The translations under genes were made by a program, and so were the position numbers. A stretch of DNA of 64,000 nucleotides, from positions 11,966,934-12,030,933 of the forward strand of contig JAKGHH010000003.1 in assembly GCA_022828595.1 (NCBI GenBank). Reading direction: 5' to 3'. This DNA comes from Nelumbo lutea (lineage: Eukaryota; Streptophyta; Magnoliopsida; Proteales; Nelumbonaceae). Below, piece by piece: positions 23,477 through 34,760 of the stretch; position 1 is the first letter of the stretch, and the number at the start of each line of letters is the position of its first letter. The notes under the pieces were generated by a model. It ran no database searches and was not told where the DNA came from. It worked only from the letters and a program-made list of their open reading frames with translations.

Positions 23477-24249
23477 GTAATAGAGCAAGTCGGCCAAGGG
23501 AGCACGGTGAAGATGCTCCCGAGTCCAACAGTAGGCCGACTGAACAACCGCAGAGGCAGCCTCCAGAGGAGAGGCCAGTTCGGGGGACCATCCACATGGT
23601 AGTGGGAGGTTCGATTGTTGCGGGTTGCACTTCAGCGGCAGCTCGGACGTTGGTTCGTGAGGTCACCCAGGAGGAGCAAAACCCCCCAAAGCGTTCGATA
23701 ACGGAAGAGCCAATTTTCTTCATAGAAGATGATGCGCGAGGGGTCCATTACCCCTACGACGATGCGCTTGTAATAAAGCTAAGAATCAACGACTTCGAGG
23801 TCAGGTACATACTCGTCGACTCAGGCAGCTCGGCTAACATACTCTTTAAAGTTGCGTTTGACCAGCTCTAGTTGCAGAGAAGCGACCTGAAGCCCGCAGG
23901 CACTCCTTTGGTAGGCTTTAGCGGAGAAGAAGTCTGGCCCCTTGGGAAAATAACAGTACCTGTAGAGATCTGCACATGGCCTTGTGTGGTCAGATTCAAA
24001 CACAACTTCCTGGTGGTAGCAACCCCCTCTCCCTACAATGCCATAGTAGGTCGACCGATCACCCATGTCTTACGGGCGGTGGTCTCCACTTACCACTTGG
24101 CTATGAAGTTCCCAATAGACTTCGGTGTGGGAGTAGCGCGGGGCGACCGACTCAAGTCCCGCAAGTGCTACGTTGCCACCCTAAAGGGGAAAACCAAGAT
24201 GACCGATGACCTTGAATTGGAACGACCCACGGAGCAAGGCGAAGAGTGA
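21679..24249 (+). pseudogene. Broken gag and protease of Tat-like gypsy element
   Basis: A gag start is at 21679, with a Gln-rich stretch to 22059. After stops, the frame resumes at 22270 with KLPPLDKYDGSFDPNDHVDAF, typical of Tat-type gag. A frameshift leads to 22695-23324 (capsid-like SWDQFAQAFMSHF and GESFRSYIKWF). Another shift leads to 23317, with the knuckle YCSFHKDHGHSIESC and a run of Asn codons from an (AAT)n microsatellite (about 23441-23476). The protease follows with VDSGSSANILF near 23817 and continues past a stop at 23869 to 24249. The C-x-F-H-x-D-x-G-H knuckle supports the Tat lineage. Confidence 0.82.
23441..23476 (+). repeat. (AAT)n microsatellite inside gag
   Basis: About 12 AAT units that read as poly-Asn in the gag frame. 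This is post-insertion slippage or an original low-complexity linker. Confidence 0.85.
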
Positions 24250-27200
24250 GCCGCACCCACAGAAGAAACAGTCGCGGTCCCGACCTCGACAACAGACCCA
24301 GCTCGAACGGTTTAGATCGGCGCTTCTGTCCAGGAGCCCCTACGATCCAAATTGGCCCGTTAGACAGAAGAAACGCAACCTAGCCCCGGAATGATGGAAA
24401 GCGGTTGACGAGGAAGTCGAGAAGCTCCTCGCAACGGACTTCATAAGAGAAGTCCAATACCAGAGCTGGGTAGCCAACCCTGTCCTTGTAAAGAAGGCCA
24501 ATGGCAAGTGGCGCATGTGCGTCGACTACACTGACCTGAATCGGGCTTGCCCAAAAGACTGCTTCCTGCTCCCCCGAATCGACTGTTTGGTGGACGCGAC
24601 CTCAGGGCATGAGTTGCTAAGTTTCTTGGACGCCTATTTGGGCTATAACCAGATCAAGATGGACCCAGCAGACAAAGAAAAGACTGCCTTCATCACAGAG
24701 TTCGGCCTATACTGTTACAAGGTTATGCCCTTCGGGTTGAAAAACGCAGGGGCAACCTTTCAAAGGCTTGTAGATAAATTGTTTGCGCCGTTAATCGACA
24801 GAAAAGTAGAATGCTATGTGGACGACATGGTCATCAAAACTCAATTCTCACATGAATTAGTACAAGACTTGCATTCTGTTTTTGAAATTTTGCATAAGTT
24901 TAATATGAGATTGAATCCAAACAAGTGTGTGTTCGGTGTAACATCGGGTAAGTTCCTAGGATACATCATTAACCGGCGTGGCATTGAAGCCAACCCGGAT
25001 AAGGTTAAGGCCATCTTAGATGTGAGACCACCCCAGAAGCTGAAGGAGGTTCAGAGGTTGAATGGCCGCATAGCCGCCCTAAGCCGCTTCATGTCTAAAT
25101 CGGCAGACCACTGTTTGCTTTTCTTTAAGGCATTAAAGAGCAAAGGGTTCGAATGGACCCAAGATTGCCAGCTCGAGTTCGACGAGCTCAAGGAATACCT
25201 TACTAGCGTACTGACCTTAACCCGACCCGATGAGGGCGATGTTTTAGAACTCTACCATTTGGCGAGCGACGAGGTGGTCAGTTCAATACTAATAAAGGAA
25301 GTAGATCGGGTCCAATGACCCATCTATTATGTTAGTAAAGTATTGCAGGGAGCATAAACGAGATACCCAGAGATGGAAAAGCTAGCATACGCATTGATAA
25401 TTGCAGCTCGGAAGCTCCGCCCGTACTTCCAATCTCATACTGTTATCATACCCGAGGTCTCCGGTCGGTTGACGAAGTGGGCCGTTGAGCTCAGCGAGTA
25501 CGACCTTTTGTACAAGCCGTGAACTGCCATTAAGGCCCAAGCCTTAGTAGATTTCATAGCCGAATGCACATTCAATTCCGAAGTTCCCAGGCCGGTTGAG
25601 CGCAGGGCTCCCATCTCGGGTAAGCCCGAAGCTCCCGGGATGGTCGAGTCCGAACCCCGTGAAGTAGTAGCCAGTGTGGCACCTCTCCTAGCTCAGCCAA
25701 CCGCGAGCTAGGATGAGGAGCCCTGGATCCTTCATGTAGATGGCTCCTCGAACCAACAGGGCAGCAGTGCCAGAATAGTTCTGCACGGCCTAAGCAGCAT
25801 GAAACTGGAGTACGTGCTACGCTTCGAGTTCAAGGCGTCTAATAATGAAGTAGAATACGAGGCGTTGATAGCCGAACTAGCCTTAGCTAGAGAAGTAAAA
25901 GCCAAGCACATCGTTATCTGCAGCGACTCCCAGCTCGTGGTTAACCAAGTCATAGGCGAATATGAAGCTCGCGAGCCGACCATGGTTGCCTACTTAGCCA
26001 AAGTCAGAGAGGCCCTGCTAAAATTCCAGTCACACTTCATCAGACAGATCCCTAGGTCGGAGAACGCTAAGGTCGATGCCCTGTCCAAGTTAGCCCGCAC
26101 TAGCGACATCACCATGAGAACCGTGTACATGGAGGACCTGTCTCGAGCTAGCATTCTCGAAGAGGGCAGAGGAGGTCACTCCCGTCGTTCAAGCAGAGCC
26201 GAGCAAGATTGACCCATTCATGAGCTTCTTGTTACATGGGACCCTCCCTGCAAATCGCAATGCGGCCATAAGGGTGCAGCGCCAGGTAGCTAAATACGTC
26301 ATGGTAGACGAGCGGTTGTATAGTAGATCCTACACGCTCCCCTACCTGCGTTGATTGCGACCTACCGAAGCCGAGCTCGTACTCTGCGACACTCATGAGG
26401 GTCTGTGCGGCGGACACTTGGGGGCAAGGCCCTTGCCCAAAAAGCACTTCGACAAGGGTATTATTGGCCAACAATGAAGGCAGACGCCATTGAACTCATT
26501 AGAAAATGTGACAAATGCCAGAGACATGCCAATATTTACCACCAACCCGCTACCAATCTCAAATATCTCACCAGCCCATGGCCCTTTACACAGTGGGGCA
26601 TCGATCTACTCGGGCCATTCCCGCCAGCAACAGGTGGAAGGAAGTTCTTAGTAGTAGCAGTGGACTATTTTACCATGTGGGTAGAAGCCGAACCCCTCGT
26701 AACGATAACAACCCGAAATGTCCAAAACTTCTTTTGGAAGAACATCGTATGCCGCTTCGGATTACCTTGGGTATTGATTTCTGACAATGGAAAACAGTTC
26801 GAGGACATCAAATTTCAAGACTGGTGCCGAGACATGTGGATCCAATAGAACTTTACTTCAGTCGCGCACCCTCAAGCAAACGGTCAGGCAGAAGTCACAA
26901 ACAGAGCCATCCTCCGCGGACTAAAGGCACAACTGGACCGAGCTAAAGGATTGTGGGCAGATGAACTACCTAGTGTCCTATGGGCCTACCGAATCACGGA
27001 GAAGACCACCATAGGAGAAATACCCTTCAATCTCACCTGCGACACCAAAGCAGTGATTCCCGCAGATATCGAAGTACCTACATTGAGCCTAGAAGCATAC
27101 AGAGATCAAACAAACGAAGATGAGCTACATACCAACCTCGACTTACTCGACGAAGTAAGGAACCTCGCGTACATTAGGACCACAGCCTACTAGAAGACAA

Positions 27201-27271
27201 TAGCTTGGTACTATAACGCCAGGGTCAAGAGGTGAAACCTCCGTGTTGGCGACCTAGCCCTTCATAAAGTT
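24250..27271 (+). pseudogene. Broken pol of Tat-like gypsy element with dual RNase H
   Basis: Reverse transcriptase is clearest from 24515: CVDYTDLNRACPKD, MPFGLKNAGATFQ, and the catalytic YVDDM near 24815. A segment between protease and reverse transcriptase seems deleted near 24345-24360, with a frame change, because the usual linker of tens of residues is missing. RNase H (gypsy type) runs to about 25510, with stops at 25316 and 25357. A second, archaeal-type RNase H follows at about 25725-26110 (HVDGSSNQQ, ASNNEVEYEALI, CSDSQLVVNQV). Integrase has the zinc region (KCDKCQRHA), Asp in GIDLLGPFP and in LISDNGKQF, and Glu in GQAEVTNRA. It stops being recognisable at about 27270, where the nested element begins. 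Confidence 0.85.
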
Positions 27272-27274
27272 AGC

Positions 27275-30200
27275 TGAGGGCCGTCCGGCATGGGGCGTCC
27301 CACAACGACTTGGGCGAACCCAAGGTCTACCACAAGAGGGTCTTCGATGGCTGCCAACAGGGAATAACGCCCTTTCACCAACAACACTACCTGAGCTGCA
27401 ACTAGTATGGGTAGCAGCACGATAGCACCTCCCATCAGACGCTTATCCAGGGCTGAGATGGCAGAGCGCCGAGCCAAGGGCCAATGCTTCAACTGTGATG
27501 AGTTGTACTCAACCGGCCATCGTTGCAAGCGGTTATTCTGCCTCTTGGTAGACGAGCTGGAGGAGGAAGAAGAGGGACATGCGGCACTAGAACCCGAGAT
27601 CTCCCTCCATGCCATCACTGGAGTCCAAAACTCCCAAACCATGCAGCTACAGGCCCAGGTGGCAGGAAAACAGGTACGGATTCTGGTTGACTCAGGGAGC
27701 ACCCACAACTTCATTAGCAAGCAGGTTGCGCTCCAACTGAAGCTACCAATGGAAGACAGACCGCGGCTCCAAGTGGCTGTAGCAAATGGGGAGAGAGTTC
27801 ACAGTCCAGGGATCTGCTGAAGCGTCCAAATCCAGGTGGATTCTGAACCATTCCTCGTAGATCTATTTGTATTGACCCTAGACGAGTTCGACATAGTGTT
27901 GGGGATTAAGTGGCTCATCACCCTCGGCCCCATTCTATGGGATTTCAGTGCCTTGACCATGACGTTTGACTTACATGGGAAACGGGTCACTTGGAAAGGG
28001 ACCAAGATGAGAGCAAGAAAACCACAGGTGCATACTCTCCATGGCGACGCCTTGCACACCGCAGAGATGGAGAGGCTTCTTGCCGATTTTTCAAACGTGT
28101 TCTCAGAGCCTAAGGGCCTTCCACCTGGCCGGTCGTGTGACCATCGGATCCCCTTAATACCAGGGGCAGGACCCATTGTCGTGAGGCCATACCGCTACTC
28201 GCACCTACAGAAGGACGAGATAGAGAGGCAGTGTATAGAGATGCTGGAACAGGGAATCATACGGCCCAACAGCTCTCCATTCTCTTCACCAGTCTTGTTG
28301 GTGCCAAAGCAAGACGGCACCTGGAGATTTTGTGTGGACTACAGGGAGCTCAACAGTAGAACCGTTAAGGACAAGTTCCCGATCCCGGTGGTAGACGAAT
28401 TTCTAGATGAGCTCCACGGGTCTCAGTAATTTTCTAAGCTGGATCTCAGGTCAGGTTACTTCCAAGTCCGAATGGCCCCTAAAGATGTGGAGAAAATAGC
28501 CTTTCGAACGCATCACGACCACTTTGAATTCTTGGTCATGCCTTTTGGTCTCACCAATGCCCCATCTACATTCCAGGCCCTGATGAACGAGGTATTTCGG
28601 CCCCACCTCCGCAGATTCGTCCTAGTATTTTTCAACAACATCTTAATTTACAGTACTTCGTGGGTGGAGCATGTTTGTCACCTAAGGACAGTTCTGGAGC
28701 TACTACGACAGCACAAGCTCTTCCTAAAACGAACCAAGTGCTCCTTCGGAGAGTCGCAAGTCCTTTACCTAGGCCATATAGTCAGCAAGGAAGGAGTCTC
28801 GGTAGATAATTCCAAGATTCAAGCCATCCGGGAGTGGCCCAAGCCTTGGACCATTAGGGCTCTCCGCAGGTTCTTGGGGCTCACGGGATACCACCGCAAG
28901 TTTGTAAGGGACTATGGACTCCTGGCAGCCCCATTGACCAAGATGTTGAAGAAGAATGCATTTCATTGGGATGAAGTAGCTAACACCGCCTTCACAAACC
29001 TAAGGGACGCACTCTCCACTACCCCCGTGCTGCAACTACCAAACTTTGACCAAGAATTTACGGTGGAGTGTAATGCGTCTGGCATAGGCATCGGCATAGT
29101 ACTGCAACAGAAAGAGCACCCCATAGCCTTCTTCAGCGCAAACTAGCAGATCGGCACCTCAAGCTACTGGCCTACGAGCGTGAATTGATCGAACTATCCA
29201 AGGCCGTCCAGCACTGGAGGCCGTATTTGTGGGGCAGGCCCTTCATTGTCAAGACAGATCACTACAGCCTCAAATATCTTCTAGAGCAGCGGCTCACTAC
29301 TCCACCCTAACAACATTGGGCAAGCAAACAGCTAGGGTTTGACTTCCGCGTAGACCACAAGGCGGGAGCCTCTAACTGAGCTACTGATGCGCTGTCCAGG
29401 CGTGAAGAGAACACGGCACACCTCTGCGCGGTCTCCCAGCCCCGCGTGACCCTACTGGAGGACCTAAGGAACATGTTGCCCCAATCACCAACGTGGAGAG
29501 GCCTGGTGCAAGAATTGCAGTCTGGCACGACCTAACCAAACTGGACCATCCACGAGGGACTTATGCTGTACAAAGGAAGGGTATATCTCCCAACAGATTG
29601 TCCCTTGATTCCAGCTATCCTTGCCAGCATCCACAACGCCACCCATGAAGGGGTGCAGAAGACGTTACACCACGTCCGTGCAGACTTTCATTGGCATGGT
29701 ATGCGAGGCTCGGTTAGGGATTTCATCCAGAACTGCTCTGTATGTTAGCAACAAAAGTGGGAGAACTTACACCCAGCAGGACTCCTGCAGCCCCTTTCAC
29801 TCCCAACGTAGATCTGGGCCGATGTCTCTATGGACTTCGTTGAAGACTTGCCTAAAGTCGGTGGGAAATCCATCTTATTCGTAGTGGTGGACCGCTTCTC
29901 CAAATATGCTCATTTCATTACATTGTCCCACCCCTACAACGCAGTTTCTGTGGCCCCCGCCTTTTTCACACACATCTTCCGCCTACATGGGCTGCCCGAG
30001 TCCATCGTCAGTGACAGGGATGCAGTCTTCATCATCACCTTCTGGAAGGAGCTGTTCAGATTACAGGGCACGACCCTAGCCTTTTCCTCCACCTATCATC
30101 CACAGACGGACGGGCAAACGGAGGTTGTCAATCGCACCATAGAAATGTACCTCCGTTGCTTCGTAGGGGACCAACCACGACGTTGGGTGGACTACCTCCC

Positions 30201-30863
30201 TTGGGCCGAATACTGCTATAACACATCCTACCACTCGTCCCTTGGCATGACTCCCTTCTACGTGGTGTATGGGTGAGACCCTCCTCATCTCCTCTCCTAC
30301 GAATCGGGATCAACACGGTTGGAAGAAGTAGACTGCGATGCCCTACTGGCTGAAGTCTCCTTATGTTTGCAGCAGGCACAGGCACGCATGAAGATAACCT
30401 ACGATCAGCACCACCGCGAGGTCACCTTCCAGCCAGGACAGTTCGTTTGGCTAAAGCTCCAGCCCTACCGGTAGCTCTCCCTCAGGCAACGGGGCCCCCA
30501 AAAGCTGACCCCAAGGTTCTACGAGCCCTTCAAGGTTCTTCGATAGATCGAAAAGGTTTCCTATCAACTTGAACTGCCAGAGCACAGCAAAATCCATGAC
30601 GTCTTCCATGTGTCCCTACTCAAGCCTTTTACAGGAACTCCCCCAATGCAAGTGCCTCCTCTACCCCCTCTCAAGGACGGCAGACCCATCCTCCAACCTA
30701 GAGCTCTTTTCTGGTCACGCATCAATTAGGGCATCTTCGAGGTTCTAGTAGACTGGGACGGACTACCATCAGCGAAGGCCACTTGGATCCCTTGGATCGA
30801 CCTGCACAACGCCTACCCCGACCTCGAGCTTGAGGACAAGCTCGTTGTCCAGGAAGGGTGCAA
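27275..30863 (+). pseudogene. Broken gag-pol of the nested chromovirus
   Basis: In order: gag knuckle near 27485; protease VDSGSTHNFIS near 27690; reverse transcriptase from about 28240 (CVDYRELNSRTVKDKF, MPFGLTNAPSTFQ); RNase H-like VECNASGIGIG near 29065; integrase zinc region (HNATHEG, CSVC) and core (Asp in SMDFVEDLPK, Asp in VSDRDAVF, Glu in GQTEVVNRT); and a C-terminal chromodomain-like segment. The reverse transcriptase active site reads VFFNNILIYS (about 28627) where chromoviruses have FFDD. The RNase H Asp is also Asn. Most stops are TAG or TAA at expected Gln codons. These changes fit C-to-T decay of methylated DNA. The copy is inactive. Confidence 0.82.
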
Positions 30864-31507
30864 TGTTATGGACACGACACCTGGCAACACGCTGTGTCGC
30901 AACCGTAGGCAGCAGTGCGCACAACAGCGCGCCTAGCGGTACGCACCGCCCGACAGCGCGCTGCGGTACAGGCTGCACGCACCGCCTGGCAGCAGCACTC
31001 GGCAGCAACACACACCACACGGCAGTGGCACGCACCACACGGCAGCAGCACGCACATCACGGTAGCAGCAAGGTGAGACGCACGCGCCAGTGGTAGAGCG
31101 GGCCCACATGATAGCTCATCCGGATGGGCCCACACTTATCCGACCACAGCAGCCCTGCGTGCCAACGCCAGCTGTACCTTTTCCTTATCCCCTATTTTTG
31201 TGTTCCCCTTAGAAGTAGGAGTTTGAGTTTCGATAGAAGTTTAAGTTGCGATAAGAGAGGGACTACCTTAGCCAAATACAAGAAGGAAACCCTCTTGTAA
31301 TCTCCTATTTAAGGAGATGATTTTATTCAATAAAGGTATCGAATTTTCAGTCAAGAAAGAGAGCAAGGAGAGTTAGGTGATTTCTTGAATAAATCACCCC
31401 TCAGTCTGCCACCATAGAGTCACCTGGCAAAGGAAAGGGCAAGGGAAGGCAAGGAGTTTTCCCCACAGGCCGCCCCGTGACGAGATCCTACGCCTGGGCC
31501 CATAACA
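30864..31507 (+). repeat. 3' LTR of the nested chromovirus
   Basis: 644 bases from TGTTATGGACACGACAC to GGGCCCATAACA. The 8-base ends TGTTATGG and CCATAACA are inverted repeats. The first third is rich in CGCACCGC and GGCAGCAGCACG-type short repeats (about 30890-31080). The matching 5' LTR is deleted. Confidence 0.85.
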
Positions 31508-32009
31508 GGAAGCTTCTATTTAACAGGTCGTACTAGATAGACTACGCCACATCCCTAACTGACAGCACAACCCCTGTCCTTTTGACAGTCTACGCCCACG
31601 TCTCTCAGCAGGCAGAGGCGTGCCTGTCACTTTGGAGACGTGTCACTTCCCCGGGCAAGGAGTACGTCACAACGGCCACCTGCGCAGCCCTGGTAGGTAA
31701 CGGTTGTGGCAGGGGCCCACTGGCAGTTATACCCGATCTCACAAGAGCGCCCTTATAAAAGCCCTCAGGACAAAGGAGAAAGGACTTTTGGAAAAACCTC
31801 TAATCACTCGAATATAGTGATAAAGCGTGACTTCCACTCTTAGCCTTCGTTTTCTCTTTACTTCCCATACACAATACTAACTTAAGCATCGGAGTATTCC
31901 CACTGGGTAAACCCTCAGGAATCCTTCATTTCATCTTTTCATGTGTCGTTCGTTGCCAACAAGGAGCCAGTCAACAGTCAAGTAGGAGTGCCCGGGTCGC
32001 GCTACATCA
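31508..32009 (+). repeat. Truncated 3' LTR of Tat-like gypsy element
   Basis: 502 bases colinear with 21089-21589, about 45 differences by eye. The first 322 bases of the LTR are missing at the junction with the nested element. It ends GCGCTACATCA and is followed by the TSD GTATA. Confidence 0.87.
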
Positions 32010-32014
32010 GTATA

Positions 32015-32403
32015 CATAAGCAATTATGTACATCAAAATTCATATAAAATTAAAATTTTAAGTTTTTTTTTTATTTTTTAAATAAATAACTTTGGTATGA
32101 TCCACGACCCGACCTGGCCCAAAGCTCATCTCGTGGACTAACCTAGCTCGGCCCGATATGGGCCCACGTGGGCTTGGACTGTGGGCTGTGTTAGGCCAGC
32201 CCCCAAAATATTCCAGAGGAGAGAGGCACGGCTTGAGATGGCCCATGGGCCAGTACAGCCCAGCCTGCACTTTGCGCAGACCGCGTACAGGCCGTATATC
32301 TCTACTGACCGGAGCAGAGACTTGGGTTCGAATGGGGTTCGAATCTCGCCTGCACCTGGATTGGGGGACGGAATACCCCGTTGTATAGCCCTTCAAAGTA
32401 TAT
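32015..32403. mobile_element. Right part of old element interrupted by the gypsy nest
   Basis: AT-rich bases are followed by GGCCCA-rich sequence. A tRNA B-box-like GGTTCGAATCTCGCC occurs near 32337, close to the right end. The 17-bp repeat follows at 32404-32420. Class unknown: no poly(A) or inverted ends are clear. Confidence 0.4.
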
Positions 32404-32420
32404 CAAAGGAAAATCAAGGT
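32404..32420. repeat. Right copy of 17-bp direct repeat
   Basis: CAAAGGAAAATCAAGGT, identical to 20486-20502. Confidence 0.6.
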
Positions 32421-33549
32421 CCAAGGGGTAATGTACTATTGTAATTTGAAAAAGGAAAAGAAAGCCCAAAAACGAAGAAAAATGTCCTTGTGACCAAACA
32501 GAAGTGAGAAGTGTGATCGATACAAAGACGATGAGTTGTGACTGTGAACTGAACCGTATGGCATAATGACAAAAACGACTTTAAAATTTGTATGTTACCA
32601 AGGCTCACTCGTGATGACCAAAAACTGCCAAAGCCAAACGAACCCCATACAAAAAGTTTCTGCAGAAAAGGGTGAAGAATGAAGAAGGAGGTGCGCTTTG
32701 CGCCCACCCCACACCCTCAAAAGAATCCTTAAAAAGCAATCAAACGCCCCTTTTTTGGTTTAAGTTGTGCGAAAAAGATGATATGATCTGCTGATCTGAT
32801 GGAGATATATTTCTAGCAGGTTGGCCTCCTTTTAATTTAAGGTCCTTCTGATTCAGCCACGTGGGAGCAACACATCCAGTCTCGACCTCCATCACACAGA
32901 ACAAAATCAGATTCAACTCTAATGTACAGTCGTTGGATTCCTCTTCTCACTAACCTCCTCAAGGGAGGATGACGGTTCAGCCCAGGTTAGAATTTGTGGA
33001 CTCAAAATACAAAATTCACGAGCGAGCGTTGATGCATAAAATGTGAATTATTGATATTTTGAATATTTATAACTTTACAGTCGAAATCAGAAATTTACAA
33101 TGGACCTGTCTCTGTCTCTGTCTCTCTGAGTCGTATGCTGATATTCTGCCAACGTGTGATTCCTCTGTGCTGCTGCAAGACTCAAGTTATCCACGTTCTG
33201 TGCACCCGTGGGTGCATTGATCGAGTGAACCCTCTAATCACGTTCGATCACGTCGAAATCGGCATTGAATGTGTAATGGTCGAGTTTGGAGGTCCGCCAA
33301 CTGATTCCGTCCGGTTCAACTGCACGTAAAACGACAAAATCCATTCATCTGTTTTCATGACTTAGAACTCCCTCTCCCTCTCTTCATTTTGAAACCCTAG
33401 CACCTCCAAGCTCACTAGTGCCTTCACCTCAGGCGGCGCCACTGGCGGCAAGGGACAAATCGTCCGAACAAGCGTCTGTACGTCTTCTTCCTCACCCTCC
33501 TCTTCTTCTTCCTCTCCCTCCGTTTCATATGTTTTGCATTCCCGGACCT
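32421..33549. other. Intergenic region with possible second gene fragment
   Basis: No full gene is seen. Around 33365-33520 the + strand has the look of a gene 5' end (CT-rich leader, AAACCCTAGC, then a short G/S/T-rich frame), but no start codon or homologue is certain. It abuts the fragment at 33550-33743, which reads on the opposite strand. Confidence 0.4.
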
Positions 33550-33743
33550 GAGATGCCCTTTCCATTCCTTCTGCCTGAAAAACCCTTTGTTCTCCTTGTT
33601 GTTCCTGCCATACTTCCACTTAGCACGGGATGCAGATGGCCAGCAGAGTTCGTCTTCCACCATCCTCTCACTTGACCGGGAAGGCATATATCCATGTTCA
33701 AATTCTTCCGACAACAGCTGATAACCTCCCTGCTTACGATGAC
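33550..33743 (-). pseudogene. Exon fragment of a POWERDRESS-like (NCoR/SMRT, SANT) gene
   Basis: On the minus strand a splice acceptor (CTGAAG before 33743) opens a frame whose residues GGYQLLSEEFEHGYMPSRSS, then RNNKENKG and QKEWKGH resemble, from memory, an early exon of plant NCoR/SMRT-like corepressor POWERDRESS proteins. Similarity stops after EWKGHL at about 33550 and the frame runs into a Lys/Arg-rich low-complexity stretch. No first exon and no SANT domain are present. POWERDRESS proteins work with histone deacetylase HDA9; this piece cannot. It is best read as a captured or decayed gene fragment. A homology search is needed to confirm the parent. Confidence 0.5.
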
Positions 33744-34306
33744 CTTCAGCAGAAAATAATTACAAAAGAAAAGAAAAGAAAAGAAAAATTACAACAAAAT
33801 TAAGACAACCATGGTATTCTAGATTATAGACCTTGTGAAGCAAGGGAGAGAACTTATAAGCAGTGACCAAATTCACAATGGAAGTAAAATCTCAGATATG
33901 TGGAAAATGAACAAAATTGGAGAAAATGATAAAAAAACAAAATCCAAGAACGCAAGCAATGGATCCTCGGCGAATAAAGAACACATTCAGTTTTTTTTCT
34001 TTCTTTTTTTGAGTTTTTTTCGTAGAACAAATTCCGAATTCTCGACTGGGAGGGGGACAGAGCCAACAAACAAGTTTTGGCGAGGAATCGATTAGGTTTA
34101 CTCTCTATTACACCACATCCATCAACGCAAAAGAAAAAGGGTGAAAAGTATGGGCACGTAACCCTATTTTTGGAATAATCTAAGTAAAGTAGGAAAAATG
34201 ATTCTGAAACCCTAAATCTCCAGTGAAGCAATCACAGATCCGGCTACATGACCGGAGAAGAATGAGACTTCTCTCACCGAAAAATCCACTCCTGAACCCA
34301 AGAATC
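33744..34306 (-). other. Possible leader and intron upstream of the captured exon
   Basis: On the minus strand, sequence from about 34260 down (GATTTAGGGTTTCAG and CT/T-rich stretches) resembles a plant 5' leader followed by an intron ending at the acceptor before 33743. No coding first exon is found. AAAAG repeats lie near 33770-33787. Confidence 0.35.
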
Positions 34307-34760
34307 TAGACCTGGCAATTGGGTTCGGGTGGGTCAGGTCGGGTTGGATTGTCAAATGCTAGATCTTAATCTTACATGTTCCGGTTAGGATTGATCCATG
34401 GGTCAATTCAGACTATCCCAAAAAATAAATAAAAACTATATCAAAATATCAAAATTAAAAGAATTAATCTTAAAATTTCAAATATAAAATAAAAAACTTT
34501 AATAATTTAAAGAATAAACAATAAAAAGTAAAGACTAAATATAAGAAATTAAAGAATAGAAATTTCTAATAATACATAAATGATCTCGATTAAACTTGAA
34601 ATCAGATCAGCCGATTGACCCATGAACCAACCGAATTCAGCCCAGTCTTTTTCGGTTCGGGTCGGATCAATTTCACATTCGGTAGCTAAATATGAGATCC
34701 TTCTTTTTCGGGTTGGATTGAGTCGGGTTCGCGGGTTGGGTCGATTTTTTGTCAGATCTA
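34307..34760. mobile_element. hAT-type MITE
   Basis: The inverted ends TAGACCTGGCAA and TTGTCAGATCTA match at 10 of 12 positions. The flanking 8-bp repeat CAAGAATC / CATGAATC (34299-34306 and 34761-34768) has one mismatch. Subterminal GGGTCGGGTT-like motifs repeat at both sides of an AT-rich core. 454 bp, non-coding. Confidence 0.65.

Larger units (their letters stand above)
27272..31507 (+). mobile_element. 5'-deleted chromovirus (Ty3/gypsy) nested in the Tat-like 3' LTR
   Basis: Only the C-terminal gag onward survives, ending with a 3' LTR (30864-31507). The domain set, knuckle CFNCDELYSTGHRC and a degenerate C-terminal chromodomain-like region (near 30720-30830: LVDWDGLPSAKATW) point to a chromovirus, probably Tekay or Reina-like. 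The LTR ends TGTTATGG...CCATAACA confirm the right boundary. The five bases after it, GGAAG, also occur at the equivalent place of the intact 5' LTR (21089-21093), fitting an insertion there. The left boundary is a deletion junction. Confidence 0.82.
20767..32009 (+). mobile_element. Ty3/gypsy (Tat-like) element with nested chromovirus
   Basis: TSD GTATA flanks the unit (20762-20766 and 32010-32014). The 5' LTR (20767-21589) is followed by a gypsy-type primer site, gag, protease, reverse transcriptase, RNase H, a second archaeal-type RNase H, and integrase to about 27270. A different gypsy element then begins abruptly inside its gag and runs to its own 3' LTR end at 31507. Finally the last 502 bases of the first element's 3' LTR follow (31508-32009). 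The simplest history is that a chromovirus inserted in the 3' LTR, then a deletion joined the outer integrase end to the inner gag. The outer LTR remnants differ at roughly 9% by eye, so this is older than the copia elements. No frame is intact. Confidence 0.88.

Noticed and set aside
33362..33619. Acidic minus-strand open frame (Glu-rich)
   Set aside because: It overlaps the captured exon in another frame and its Glu run is the antisense of a CT-rich leader-like tract; no homologue recalled.
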